DNA of 64,000 bases from Theocolax elegans (GCA_026168455.1 CM047427.1:13545505-13609504); one strand, 5' to 3'; counted from the stretch's first letter, positions 26,801 through 38,865 are shown. Notes: generated by a model not told the origin, from the sequence alone. Translations and numbers: made by a program.

Positions 26801-27234
26801 GTCGTTCCATCATTCCAACCATACAACGTTTTAGCACTAACCAGTTCGCACAGCCAAGCACGTGCTCTTTCTGGGCCCTCATTTCCCAGAAATTCTCGAA
26901 TTACATTTTGAGCACTGGCAATGGAGATTAGTTGTCCTTGTTCCTCCTGTTGATGCGATGTAGCTATTGAGCTTTTTAAACTATTGATAGCTTCTGATTG
27001 ACTACTAATAACTTGTCCGATTGATAGTAATGCTCTTGCTAAGGCCGTGTTAGACTCACCCGTATCCAACGTTTCGGGCGTTTCAGAAGTTGCTCGCCGC
27101 TCCAACTCTCTCGATAATTCACTTATCCGCTTTTCATTACACATACGTTCTTCTTCACGTCTTTTCTTCTGTCTCTCGATTTCTGCTAAAGCTGCTGCCA
27201 ATTTACCATGCAATTCTTCTTCTGCTCTAGACAT
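23785..27234 (-). CDS. Gag-protease-RT-RNase H polyprotein of the LTR retrotransposon
   Basis: A single 1149-residue frame. Residues 1-50 are charged and probably coiled-coil; 90-270 look like a gag capsid region. Two CCHC zinc knuckles bind nucleic acid (C350-C353-H358-C363 and C372-C375-H380-C385). An aspartic protease follows, with the active-site triplet D435-M-G instead of DTG/DSG and the family's ILGR motif at 505-508. RT spans about 660-840, with catalytic D753 and the FFDD box at 816-819 (YxDD is usual). RNase H has D966, E1009 and D1034. The start ATG lies 37 bp from the 5' LTR, the normal short leader. Gag and pol share one frame without a gag-pol shift. The frame ends at the junction with integrase, just past an A8 run. 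Confidence 0.93.
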   Translation of the reverse strand: MSRAEEELHGKLAAALAEIERQKKRREEERMCNEKRISELSRELERRATSETPETLDTGESNTALARALLSIGQVISSQSEAINSLKSSIATSHQQEEQGQLISIASAQNVIREFLGNEGPERARAWLCELVSAKTLYGWNDGTTFSVAKSKLRGSAWKWMMTKVEIVTNFEQFQEVFTSAFTYKRSKSEQLKTMMARVQGQRENLQDYILDKIWLCNDLDFSIHEIRDEVAAGLWSRELAQYTLTRDYESTDLLLLDLVRTEKIYDKRRDRITESRHNLQRENIQKGISAPRQRSSGGVPALTWRAERSLMERGETPTASTTQRPTAQRINKSPQMYVQKTTRSESVSCFNCGKTGHLARNCFEAKREIMCFLCKRPGHVASRCSYSSVNNTERSSTVNIEEVKIVETVNSNDSERKFIREIKIGSSVIKAQIDMGAAVCTIKDSTVKRENLQTINTRTMLEGFGKQFIESLGIVSEIVEVDNLRPRKLDLRVVPDSSQRYEIILGRPFTELPDLSYTRIGTDLKFIDVNKDSLDDKNAFKMRSLETIDVKPGTINVINVAVGSAELLMPIENLGKTRKTICTGDSVGESILSIESILPTEQRVEPVLSSEVIVDENNVSNEQKLELVSLLNKYRLSIAKNLGEIGKTSLLLMDIDVKPNVVVQGKPYRLNSRDRKDLDDIVDEYKKVGIVTETNASFASPAFIVRKKDGTPRMVIDYRKLNKITKPIYYPIPNFDDFLEQLNDARFFITLDLAWGYLQMPLSDVAKDKTAFITETQTGQFERAVFGLMNAPRYFAKLMEQVLGVARKKGLVFHFFDDIFIYGTTWVDLVNKLEIILKLLIDANLTLNLTKCRFGMRFVDYLGYVLGDGKLQPGDRKIRAIENFPRPLSKHDIRRFLGLASFFRRFVPNFARIAKPLSTLLMKNKDFKWSDEQEQAFVNIRNKLVSKPVLKLYNAKAARTELHTDASSLGLGAMLLQSNNADEPLGLVYAISKCTTEAESQYHSSRLELYAVAWALERLRPLLIGIKFVVVTDCQCLVHLNAWKTKNAQISRWMSELSEFDLEIKYRSNNLMTHVDALSRAPLIEPEIDPKVYNIMSVVTKEDEVLVFQRSDPIIGEIINILKLPDAERNNNEKKPNKGLYFKRWIIV

Positions 27235-27256
27235 TTTAGACTTGACCGATTACTCT

Positions 27257-27269
27257 ATCCCACTTCTGA
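27257..27269 (-). promoter_or_regulatory. Primer binding site (tRNA-Leu-like)
   Basis: Two bases inside the 5' LTR, the element's strand reads TCAGAAGTGGGAT. From memory of animal tRNA-Leu 3' ends this is complementary to the acceptor/T-arm side just inside the CCA end, so a tRNA-Leu is the likely minus-strand primer. The bases complementary to the tRNA's CCA itself are not present at the LTR edge, so pairing would start a few bases inside the tRNA end. Confidence 0.6.
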
Positions 27270-27271
27270 AT

Positions 27272-27587
27272 TGTTAAAGGTAGACTATAAAGGTTCTCAC
27301 TGAATAAATTACTAGTTTCAGTATAATTAGAATAATGTTTAATATAAAAAAAAAGAGTTAAATCTTATAAATGAAGTTAATACACAGGTTAATTGAATAA
27401 CTATTCTTGAGGAGGTATCTCAGAGCTATGCTCTCTCGCAGCTAGCTGCCTTCTTACACGGACGCTCGCGCTCTTCTTCACCACCGCGCTCGCATAGACC
27501 TTCGCTCTATATCAAAATGTACACTCCGTGTAGAGGGCGCATAACTCGCGTTAACGTAAAAGGACGTAGACATTTTTTTTTATAACA
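27272..27587 (-). repeat. 5' LTR (316 bp)
   Basis: The promoter-bearing LTR for the minus-strand element, same length as the 3' LTR and without a difference that I can see. The palindrome GCAGCTAGCTGC recurs at 27,438-27,449. It starts 37 bp upstream of the gag ATG. Element transcription should start within it, but the exact start cannot be placed from sequence alone. Confidence 0.95.
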
Positions 27588-27591
27588 ATTG
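27588..27591. repeat. Target-site duplication, right copy (ATTG)
   Basis: Matches ATTG at 22,110-22,113 and marks the integration site. Confidence 0.85.
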
Positions 27592-30500
27592 TATATCGTT
27601 TAATAAGTAACAAATAGATTATTTTGATAGAACCAGCAAAAATTGTGTGCATTTAGCCCCTTTCTTTATATTTTCATCTTGGAAATTTAAATTAAGACTA
27701 GTTTTGATGTATAAATATGTATTTAAAAATATAGATATGATTAAAACCGTGTAATAAATATGTATTGAAAATATAAAACGAAACCTTTAAAAAACAAACT
27801 GAAACTATAGGAATGTTTTAGTTTACTACTCAAGAGAAGCTGCGAAAATTGTATGAAATTTCAGAAGTTATATTTATTTTACTAAATGCCACAGAAATGT
27901 GTCAAAAAGCGTTTCATCGCAAATTTCTACTAAAGTCGATGTATTTGAAATGTAACAGACACGTAGTAATCAATTTCCAATTTGACGAATAATTAAGTGC
28001 ATTTATTTACTCCGATATATTCGAAAACTAATCTGATACCACAATGTAAATCGCATAAAATATACAACCACATCTGTTTAACAATTTTAAAAAAAGGCTA
28101 ATTTATACTTAAAAATCGTTTTAATATCTACTATGCATTTAAATATTCCATAAAATTTATTCTCCATGTTTATAACAAACGCAAACGGTGATAAGACTCA
28201 ATGCGCAACTTCATATAACTCAATGAAGCTTTTATGATTACAAAAAGACAGTAAAACTATCATTGTTATATGTGACTATATACCCAAGAAATAAACTTCT
28301 TCAGATATATTTACATACATAACACAACTTCATATTCATATACAAGATCAAAAATCTTTGTAAACTCGCCTAACTACCGAACTTCGTTTATACTTTTTAA
28401 TTATTGTCACTTTTACGAGAAAGTTTACAGTTTAGCCAGCGAGTCGGTTGATTTACGCGTGGTGTAGTGTCGCCCAGAAAACCAGTTACGGTCGCGCACG
28501 CGAGCTTATGCACTGCTGTTTTTCTCTACCCTTTCCCTCGATGTATGTATATATACATGTACAACTTCACGGACGTATATATATATATATATAAATGTAT
28601 ACCACCACCACACACCGGGAATAAAGAAAGTACGCGTTTGTGCAATATAATAAATTTCCACCGCGAAAAATATGCTTGATTTATCCTAGGATGATTTATT
28701 GACCTAGCGCCGAGTGAATACAGTTTGTTCTATTATCAGGGTAATGAGGACTGACGATATTTTATAGACAGCGTATATCTCGAGAGCTTCTTGAAAAGTA
28801 GTTGAGATTTAAATATCGTTTCTCATTTTTCTCTTCGCCATCGTAAATTATCTAATGCTCATTCGTTTGCTTCCCCCCCCTTTCTTTTTTCTTTCGATGC
28901 GCCCATTTGAATCCTTATGATTCCTGCACAATCCGATCGCAAACTCTTAATTAGCGCTATCGCCTGAAAAATTTACGGTTTCATTAATTTCGCGTAGTAC
29001 GTTCTCCGCTGTGTCACGAAAACGCGCACATTGTACGCGCACTCGTTAAATTCATTCGAAGCGGGTTTGAGCGCCATCCGTGGAGAAGAATTATCTTTAA
29101 CATCGAGGACCATTTGTACCGAATAACACGATATAATTAGGTAAGAGGAATTACGTATTCGAATCGTGCGTCGGAATTTATAAACCATATAGGTTAATTA
29201 TGCACGTCGATCGATTTCTTAGCGACACGATCGGAGAGATGAAATCGTCGAAACAACCTCCCGAGTAGTTTTGAATGCCGTTTATTACGACCGTCGAGGT
29301 CCATAATTCACATCTGGGGGGGGCCTCGACAATCCCGTTCTACGATTCGTGTGCCCGGTGCTAATTTCGCCGCTTCTGGCCAAAGCCAGCCTATCATTTC
29401 GACAGTTTTAATGGACCACGGGACGGAAGCCCGCGCGAAAACCGATTTATTATTCCACTGTGCAACAGTCACTTTTATCTCCAGCTCCAGATTTCCTCTT
29501 GCATGGAATATTCAATGATACATGTCACTCTTTCTATAATCATTGCTTCGCAATTTTTTCTTTCTTTTTTCATAAATATTTGAGTACATTTACTACTAAA
29601 GTTGATTAAATCCTCATTTGTATTTAATTTGCTAAATTAATTTAACTAAACCTGTTGTAAATGACATCGCGTATTAATTTCAACCTAAAAGTTACAAGTA
29701 TTACTTAACTAAATAATTGTACATTTATGATAATAAAATGGTTAAATTAATTATTTAATACATAAAATATAGGTTATTTTGTTTTCGATTTTCTTCGCGT
29801 ATTATGTAGGTAGCGTCGGTTGAAAATTCAGCGAATTCGTTGTTTGAATTTTCAAAGAGGAAAACTCAAATTTTTGAGCTCTGCTTTTACGAAAAATAGA
29901 ATAGTGATATACCTTTCCGATATTCCATTATTTTCCAAATATTTCATCAATTCCATTCAGAATCGACGAAGAAAAATGAGTTCAATTTTTTGTTTCCTCG
30001 CAACGGGTAGATTTCTGATCCTGTTAACAATCGATTATTCGGAATATAAAATATTTAAAAGTCGCTTTGATCAATGTTTTATTCAAATTAACTATAAAAC
30101 CCGGTTAATCAACGTGGCAAATGCTAATAATTTACAGCGAGATAAATTTTTAAATTGAAACGTCGGCGCGGCCGTTTTATAAAAGTTGAAGAATTTAATG
30201 AAATTCGAAGTTAAAATTTAGTATCAGTTTGGCAAAATATTCAAAGAGAGAAATTTAAAATTGCAACGGGAAGGTAAAAAGAAGAGAAGAAATTGCAAAG
30301 TCGGAAAGATTCGGTATAGAAGTTGGTCTAACTATGAGGTTTCAAGTTGTCACGAGGTTCGAAGGGATATGTATACATTACCATATTCCATGGTCAAAAT
30401 TGAAGATGGAAGCTCCCGTGTGTATACAAACCATAAGCCCAGTTTCTGCGCCCGATTCATTAGTCAAAGACTACGGAGCATCTTGCGATGATCGATGAGG

Positions 30501-32365
30501 ACACACAACGGAACTCGTGTGAACCCGTCGACCCTCCGAGAAGTTGCGGTTTAACTCAGCCCTTTGCAATTAACCACCCGCGCGTTTCCCGGTCATTTGT
30601 ACCGATCGCTGCTTCTTACCTGCGAACAAACGTAAAAAAAAGGCAAACTAAATTAATTGGCTCCTCGAGAGGACGTTAACTGCGTTGGTGCGCGGTATAC
30701 GCTTCCTCGTTATTTCCGGCAAGTATATACGTAAAAAGTTAAAAGTGTATTACCGAATGAAAGACTAATTGTTTTTAGTACGACGTACAACTATAGGAAC
30801 GATTACGAGTGTCTACCTAGGAGAATCTAAAAATAAAAGTTGTAAAAATGTAGGACACAGTATATGGTTTAAAAAACAAAATTAAATTATACAGCCTCAT
30901 TCGAGCAAGAGAATGAGAGAAGTGTATACAGATATACATATATATATATATATATAGAGGGATGTACCTTAGCAATTTATCCAACTTTATCGATTACTCA
31001 ACAAGGTAAAGTCTCGAAACAGAGGAGAGAAAAATCCGCGCCCAGGGATTCGCACACGTTTATTCGAGTCACGAGCGCAAACTTGATCATCCTATCGCAC
31101 ATAACATATGAAGTTCTTTCAATGCTCAGCGCATTGACTTAATATTCCATCGGGGTTTTACCCCCGTATATACGCCTGGGAGAGCTTTTCCTCGCGCCGC
31201 GAGATATATACACGTATATACCACGTACGATACATATTCGATAGGTGCCGCGGTCACTCGCCGATGAATCGCCCAGTCCGCGTACATATTTTATACTGGG
31301 ATCGACTTCGACAAAAAAAGATACCCACTCTTTTTTTTAGCTTCTACATATGTGTCGACGAGTTTCCTTTGTATTCCAACCCAAGTATTCCGAATAATTT
31401 ATGCAGTTATTGTCATTATCTTACCGAGTAAATATTTAATTTTTTCCTTATTTACGTACCTACCGAATTTGTTAGAATTTTAAAATGTTTACGTTTGGGA
31501 GAGTGAGCAATCTACTACACTATCGATGTATTGACGCAGTAAAATGCATTCCGCTAAATGAATGCATCTTGACGTTGTGGTTACGGGATGACATTTTGTG
31601 TATCAAAAAATTTATTAAACTTTAACAAGTATATAACTATTAAATGCTATGATTCTTAGTAAATTACCTTTTTTTTACCTTGTAATTAAGTAGCGTATAC
31701 CGTTTACATTCGAAGCACTCGCGAAAGAAAGTCGATTTAATAAAATTTTACGACGCGTCCAAAGGAAGCACGAGAATTTCGATCGTAAAACCTAGCCGAT
31801 AACAAGCGATGTTTGTTTCGTCTCCGAAATGTTTTCCTAACAATCCACTAAGAAAATCAGGAGAGGAAACGAGAAAAAGCGCGTCTCGATGGAAAGAAAA
31901 AAAAAGAAAGTAAAACCATCGGACGGGAAAGACGCCGCATCTTTGAGCTAAATCAACGCTTACGAAAAGCATGAACCTCCACCCTATTCCCCTCCTTGAA
32001 CGATTCTTCGACACGCAAACGTCTTGGATGGGGCATCCGATGGTGAGTACGTTCGTATATATATATATATAGGGAGCTAGGTTGGACTAAATGGCAGCTG
32101 ACTGATCGTGGAGGTCCCGGTAATTGCCTCGAAGCCACGCACAAAGACCGTGAAGAGAGGAGATGAGGGAACAACAAACTCCATCAGACGAGACTATGTC
32201 CAATGTTGTTGGACGTTGCTTCCGACCCTCTTCAACTATTCGGATATGCTGGAAATATGTCTGCATTGAATTTTCGAGAGTGACTTGTCTATTTTCGGTG
32301 AGTCTATTGGAACTGAGGAAATCGACGGATTTTATACGATGCACCAAGTTTTATCAATATTAGAC

Positions 32366-32385
32366 TTTTTTTTTTGGGGGGGGGG
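32366..32385. repeat. T10G10 tract
   Basis: Ten T followed directly by ten G on the plus strand, an abrupt double homopolymer at the edge of a GC island and an AT-rich stretch. Confidence 0.85.
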
Positions 32386-33307
32386 ATATGATTGACTTTG
32401 TCAACGACGTGCTATAAAGATATTTTCACGTATCTTTTTTATTATACATGGAAGTAAGTCAAATAAAAATAACCGAATACTTAAGTGTGTAGTTTATTAA
32501 AGTACAATATCTGACTTGGATAAAATTTTCTCTATATACAGCGAATGATTTTTTTTACAACTTTTAGGCGGTCAATGCCTAATCTTGATACATTGTTATT
32601 TTAATCAATTGATTAAAAGTTATTACTTTTAATTTAGTTCTATATTCAACAACAGAATGTAGTGAATTTTATTTGAATACTTAAGTGATTTTATGAAAAC
32701 TCTTCAGCAATAGTTACTGTTAAATTTACAAATCTGAAAATTGTAGGTCTAGAATATTGTATAATACCATGATTCTCTACTTCGTAGGCGTAATAATGCT
32801 CATCAACAGCAATTGATTTTAAAAGTATATTATGTACATTGTTGTCTGTAAAGCGGTAACATGTTATAAAATGTGTTTATACACCACGTCAAATTGAATG
32901 AATTCTGTAAATCTCGATTTACAAATAAAATATTTAAAACTACAATTAAATAAGGGTCGACCTACAGAGAATGAATGTGTGCGAAACCGAATAATACGAT
33001 TATTTGGCTGAAATTAAAAAGTCCCATATGTGTGAGTTTATACGATGGACTCTCATAGAAATAAAATTATAATTTTTCAAACAACTTGGGAGAAAAAAGA
33101 CTTGTCATTGTATGGAATTTTGGAAAAACTGAAATTGTTACTTTCATCGTTATTCAAATTTAACTGAATGAAATAATTATTATTTGTTCAAAAGTTCTGT
33201 ACAGGACCTTCGAGGAAAAATTTCTTTGAATTTTGATATAAAATTATTCAATTGTTAATAATATTAACACTTAAAAAATAGCATTATACTGGAGAATAAA
33301 ACTGAAA

Positions 33308-33437
33308 TCAAACGATTTAAAAGTTATAATCAATTGAATGATAGTTTTTACAATTATTTTTAATGAAATGTTTCTATTGATTTTTTTATCCTATTTTTCG
33401 ATATTTCTCCATCAGATATAACTTTTGAACCGTTTGA
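33308..33437. repeat. Inverted repeat with 21-nt arms
   Basis: Arms at 33,308-33,328 and 33,417-33,437 are reverse complements with two mismatches, separated by 88 bp. They could fold as a hairpin or be a remnant of a decayed inverted-repeat element. No target duplication or transposase was found. Confidence 0.6.
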
Positions 33438-33900
33438 GCTTTTGAAATGAACCAAAGTTAATATCAAAGCTCTGGATATAAGCTTTGTTTTGTTTTTGAT
33501 CGGGGATTGAAAATTGTTTGGAATCAAGTTATTTAAATTTTTGCTAGGCCTTTATTTTTTCCCAGATTTATTCGAAATGTTTGAATGTCTTTATGCCTAG
33601 GGTCAATGGGACAAATTTCGACACGAACCTTTTTATTTAGACCAAAAAATCTTATTACACGCTATCACGATATTTTAGTAAAAAGAAACTAAACCCCTGT
33701 AGTAAATAGTACTTGAATTCATACTTGAATAATTTTTCCGTTCACAATAAAAAAACAGATGAATACTTGTATTTGTGTTGTTTGTAATCGTGTATTCTTA
33801 TCCTTAACAAAAACAGTGATAATTTTTAAAAAATTTTCAATTACATTGTCCGTGTTAGCTAATATCTATGAAGGTCAATGTAATAAAAGCAAGTGCTAGT

Positions 33901-36900
33901 GTACACTCACTTGTGGCAGTGTTGAAAAGTTCTGAAAGGACTCTCTCGGTAATAAACTAAAAACAGGAAAAAGTTTAAACAAAAGCAGGAAGAGCCAGAA
34001 GCACAACAATGGAATTCTTCTCGATGTATCTCGGCTTCGTTCCGACTGTTTCTTTTCTCTTGAGTCTTTACTATAGTTTCTCTCATTGTATCTCTCTCTC
34101 TCTCTATTTCTCTCTCTTTCTCATTTTTTTCTTTTCCTACGTATGTATACGTTTACTTCTTTCTTCGGTACTTTGCCCCAGCAGGCGCGAGAGCTCAAAG
34201 ATACCGCCGATACGCAGTAGCAAAGTGCCGATTTATCTGTACCAAGCTGAGAGAGAGAAAGAGAGAGGAAGATAGAGAGAGTGTTGCGTGAAAGACCTCT
34301 CGAGAGGGGTGTGTGTATAAATGGATGCGTGAGTGCTCGTATGAATCCTGTGTTTATGTTGCCGACGTAGAATTCTAGATTGCCTTTATACAGATTCTCT
34401 CCCTCGAGCGTTCTTCTATTGCCGGATAAACGCTAAATTGTTTTCTTATTATACCGTTTGTATTTTCATACGGATATCTTTGTGAAAGATATATTCCTTC
34501 CTTTTTCTTTTCATTCGAAAATATAATTTTTAAATATTTTTACCAAAATTATTTATCCTTTCTTACTTTAATATTTATTTATGCTTTGTCATTTTTATAC
34601 GTGAATCTTTAGATTTACAAGCATTGCTTCGTAATTTTACTTTTTAAAAAAATAAGCATTTACCCTAACTTATATCGTCGTAAAATATCACATAAAATTC
34701 GACATAATTGAAAAGAGTATATAAATTATTGCAACTTTTGAAGCCCTTCGATTATTAATAATCTATTCATATGACAAATTTTAGGAAGATATATAAATTA
34801 CTTTAGGGGAAATATCTTCTCGAACATTTTAAAATAAATGTTATATCATTTAAAATATCTAACATTCTATGAAAATAAATTTTCCTTTTCTACATTGTCT
34901 CTTTTTCAACCACGAACTCTTAGAATTTTATAAATGAATAACGTTCTTAACACGCGACAATGATATACAATTTTGATAAAAAATAATAATTAATTAAAAA
35001 CACATAATTTAAAATGATATTAAAATGAAAAAAACTAATTAATCCTTCAAATCCAAATATTTCATTCTTATAAAAAAGTATTGTTTTTACGAAAATATTT
35101 TATTTTTAGAATATGTTTCATACTTTAATTAACTAAAGTTATTTTAATGCTTCAGATGAATTGCTATACATAACTCCAAAAATAAAATTAGGTTATCAAA
35201 TTGTGCAGAGCAAGAATGTAAATTGTGTATCAACATATTTTTTTGACCTAATTTAATTTAATACAGTCAAATTAATGTATTTTGTATATTAAGCTGTGCA
35301 TATTTAATCGCCGAAATAAAAACAAGCACACAATTATGAATAACGATAAGAAATAAATAAATAACCAATGAAATAACTCTGCGAGAAGAAGTTAATTGTT
35401 TAATTAAAATAGCCCAATACCAACAATTTAAGTGGATGTTACAAAAACAAAATTCGCAAGAAGTAAAAGCTCGCTTAGTTTTAAAATTAATTTTAATAAA
35501 TTAATGTCTGTTTTAAAAGTTAATAAACGTCGGTTCGATTAATTTAATTCCGACACAGCGAGATTTTTGCGTGAATACGATGAGAAAGTGAGAGAGGCAA
35601 CAAATATCGTAGGGCTCGATGATTGATTCTTTAATCGTGTGACGTGCTTTTTACGCTTTAGGGAAAAAGGGTTCTCGAGTGATCGATAGGTACTTTTCAT
35701 GGTAAGGTTAACTATATCGACATCGACGTTAATCAAATTCTTGACTGCTAGTTTACTTTAAGTTTGTTTGTATATATTAACTTTCAATCATCAAGATTGA
35801 TCAGTTCAGGATGTTTCACATTGACTAACCAATTATTTTTTCAAACTACGGACATTTTACAAAATTTCAACGCAACACTTTGCGATATCGCACTGGTGAT
35901 TTAGTTGCGTTTTATATTAATTGTCCCACAATGTAATTTTAACACTATCTAGCAGAAACGATACAAAGTATGATAATTTCACTGTAAAAATTTAATTCGA
36001 TCAAATCAACAAAAAAATAATAGATTTATTATTAAAATAAATCTTTTACCCAACACATTAAAGTATAAGAAAACCGCATATAAATGTCTTCATTAAACGC
36101 ATATACATCGTATTATTCCGATGAAAACGTGCTGAATTATATCAGCACCAATATATGTATATATGTGCGTGTATGTAACTGTGCGTATACATATATATCA
36201 AACATAACAAATTTTATAAACTGATTAAATTAACAGTACATAACGCTGTATACGCGATGAAATTCATTCCGCAAATTGTTTCACCTCTTCGCGCGATAGA
36301 GTTTAATTCAATATACCCTTTGTACTATGCAATGGGATTAAAGGTAACCAAACTAGATTTGTAAATATGAGTTTAGTTTAGCTACCTACTAGATAACAAA
36401 GTTCATTCATTGTTATTTTGCGTTTATAATTACCATTACATACCACCATTATATACATATATTATATATTGCAGTATCTCGTAAAATAATTGTAAATAAA
36501 ATGGTTTTTATATTTAAAGTAACAACCTACAGTTGAAATCGTATTTCGCAAAGACAAAGTATATGCTATCTTTGTTGCTGATTAGCACCAAGTTGGGAGC
36601 AGAAAAAGAGCAACGTTAAAAATAATTATAAGAAAAAGATAACAAATACCTAGATTGTTTTACTAGTATTGATGAATATATTTTTTCCGATTTTTTTACC
36701 AATTATTCCGAGCTAATAGAGATTTTTAAAAGTCAATAACTTAAAAATACACTAATAAAAAAAATATTTACGTCAAGTGTATGTATATTATATAACTATA
36801 CTATTTTACTTCACATATAACTCGCATACGAGAAAAATTTCTTACATACGAAAAATACATGAGCACATAATAGTTAATACATATTCATTTGTCGTATATG

Positions 36901-38500
36901 TATATTCTTTTATCTCAGAGTGTATTATAAAATCTCGTTTATCTTCGTAAATTCTACAAGTATGATAAAATTCAGTTATAAATTACATTAACGCTTTAAA
37001 AAGCGATGTGATTCTATAGAAATCTTGGAGCTTACTGTTCCCGTGAGTTGGAAAAATAATCTATAAATTTTTCAAGGTTACGATCATTTCATTAACCTTT
37101 AACGGACCGACAAATAATTCAACAAACTTTTCGTTTAAACGTTAAAATTTTTATATTGTGGTATGTGAATGCATACCAAAAGAGATGGCGATATCTCGGC
37201 GCCACTGTAGCGATTCCTGGTCTGAAACGGAATAATGCCAACTTTTTTCTCTTTTTTGCCACAAAATGAAGAAATATCGCCGGAAAAATAATTAAAAATA
37301 TATTTCATTGAAACTACACCATAATACATCAAAATAAATATTCATCATTCAATAAAAATTATAAACTTAACCGCAATTCTAACTTCACAGACAAAAATGC
37401 TACTTCAAAGTTCAGTTTATCGATATAAATATATAAACACTATTAAATATCTGAAATGCTACTTCTTATAAAAATTATTTACTAAGAAACGAATTAATGA
37501 AAAAAAATGTCGAAGAAGACCAAAATGTCTACCAGTTTTCTAGAAGTGAAACGTTAAGAAAATGAACGAAAAACCGCTTAATCACAGTCCATTACAACAA
37601 TTTTCCCCATTTACTTCCAAGTTTGAAGTTTCTATTACAGAACGTAATAAATAATGCATCTTTAGAAATGTGTGTAAAAAATATATTTACATGCACGCAC
37701 AAGTCCACAGTATACGTCGAAGAAAGAATCGTATATAGTTACGCTGACTGTCACGCATTTATCCACTTAAATAATTGCGTAGCAAATGCGTAGATAACTC
37801 ATGTGTAGTCAACAAATCACTTACAGTACTTGTTGTAAGTGATTAAATTAATGTACCCATCAGTATTCCATGATATATATATATGGATATATTTATTGTA
37901 CATACGTATGCACAATTTCTCGAAACGTATATTTGTAAAGATTAATGATATTTTTTACAATTATGTTTAACTAACCTTTCGTCGAACAATCGTCGAATTA
38001 TTTATAGAGACATTCTACCGTTAATTTATTAACATTTTCTCGTGCTCGTTACACCGTGGCTTTCAGTTTCTAAATGTTTAAATTGGTATTCAACAATGTT
38101 TGTCAAATGATGAAAAGTCGTTAATTTGATATAATAAAACAGACAAGGGTAAATGGTTTGAACGTATATGAATAATCATGATTAACTTTTATAAAGTAGG
38201 TTATAAGAATATTTGGACGAAAAAGAGTGATAAATATAGATCTTCAGATTCGATATACCTATATGTAGAGCGAGGATATACCTTGAATACGCTTAATTTC
38301 GTTATATACAGTATCACGTGACGATCCGACTCTTCTTATATACATATACAACAATGGAAATTTTCATCGTCGCAGACAAGAGCCGCACAATAGAAATAAA
38401 CAAGCCAATGAGCCGCGTCTAAGCCAAAAACGGAGGTAAATTCTGGCAGTGAAAAAAATGTCGAAAAAATACAAGCGCGCAGCGGAAGAAAATAAAGGGG
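33901..38500. other. Non-coding DNA
   Basis: No supported gene. A CT-rich microsatellite tract lies at 34,091-34,122 in a GC-richer island (about 34,000-34,440), with a reciprocal GA-rich stretch at 34,249-34,280. The rest, about 34,440-38,300, is strongly AT-rich with short TA runs, and I see nothing assignable in it. Confidence 0.5.
34091..34122. repeat. (CT)n microsatellite
   Basis: A CT run with short TTTC interruptions; it gives a Ser/Leu-rich spurious frame on the plus strand. Confidence 0.8.
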
Positions 38501-38697
38501 GGAAAAAGGAAAGAAAGAAAGAAAGAAAGGTAATGATCGGGCTGGGGTATTACCGATATATCGTGCGACGGGGGTTATACATTCAATGAAGAAAGTGGGG
38601 AGGGAAGGAAGTGGGAGGAAGGGAGAGGATTGTTCCTTTGTACCGAGGAAATGACACGATGAACGGGGTGGAGGATAGCGAGAGAAAGAGAGAGAGC

Positions 38698-38728
<31 letters not shown>

Positions 38729-38865
38729 CATTGTTGCTTGCACAATGTTCCCGTGCATGAATCCCGTACGGCGGCGGCGATTGCGCCGGAAATTGCGCTT
38801 TATTAAACTCATTCGACGACCCCGGCGACGTTCCGCGTTGCAGAGAAAGAGAGAAAGAGAGATGT
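38501..38865. repeat. Purine-rich microsatellite cluster (GAAA, GA)
   Basis: A GAAA run near 38,509-38,529, a GGGA/GGAA-rich stretch near 38,590-38,630, a GA run with interruptions at 38,680-38,727, and a second GA/GAAA run near 38,843-38,862. All have purines on the plus strand. A 158-codon minus-strand frame spanning part of this is low complexity (Ser/Leu, Pro) and is not a gene. Confidence 0.8.

Larger units (their letters stand above)
22114..27587 (-). mobile_element. Complete Ty3/gypsy-type LTR retrotransposon
   Basis: A 5,474-bp element on the minus strand: 5' LTR (27,272-27,587), primer binding site, gag-protease-RT-RNase H ORF, overlapping integrase ORF, and 3' LTR (22,114-22,429), flanked by ATTG duplications. 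The domain order (RT and RNase H before integrase) places it in Ty3/gypsy (Metaviridae) rather than Ty1/copia. There is no envelope ORF: only 37 bp separate the integrase stop from the 3' LTR. I could not detect differences between the LTRs, so the insertion is recent. The polymerase reading frame is broken once, at an A8 run (plus-strand T8 at 23,827-23,834), and the protease active-site triplet is unusual. Assignment to a named clade would need a phylogeny. Confidence 0.95.
27592..33900. other. Non-coding DNA with GC islands
   Basis: No supported gene. GC/CpG-richer islands lie near 28,440-28,700, 28,860-29,480, 30,240-30,700, 31,010-31,380 and 31,740-32,340. The 29,190-29,480 island has the even base composition seen in conserved non-coding DNA. 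A T10G10 tract lies at 32,366-32,385, after which about 32,390-33,900 is uniformly AT-rich and has an inverted repeat (33,308-33,328 with 33,417-33,437). The 112-codon plus-strand frame at 29,820-30,158 is not convincing as a gene. Confidence 0.5.

Noticed and set aside
24296..26911. Several plus-strand ORFs of 76-118 codons inside the LTR element
   Set aside because: Antisense shadows of the gag-pol frame.
29820..30158. 112-codon plus-strand ORF
   Set aside because: AT-driven composition and no motif.
38336..38812. 158-codon minus-strand ORF
   Set aside because: Built on GA/GAAA repeats; Ser/Leu/Pro low complexity and no domain.
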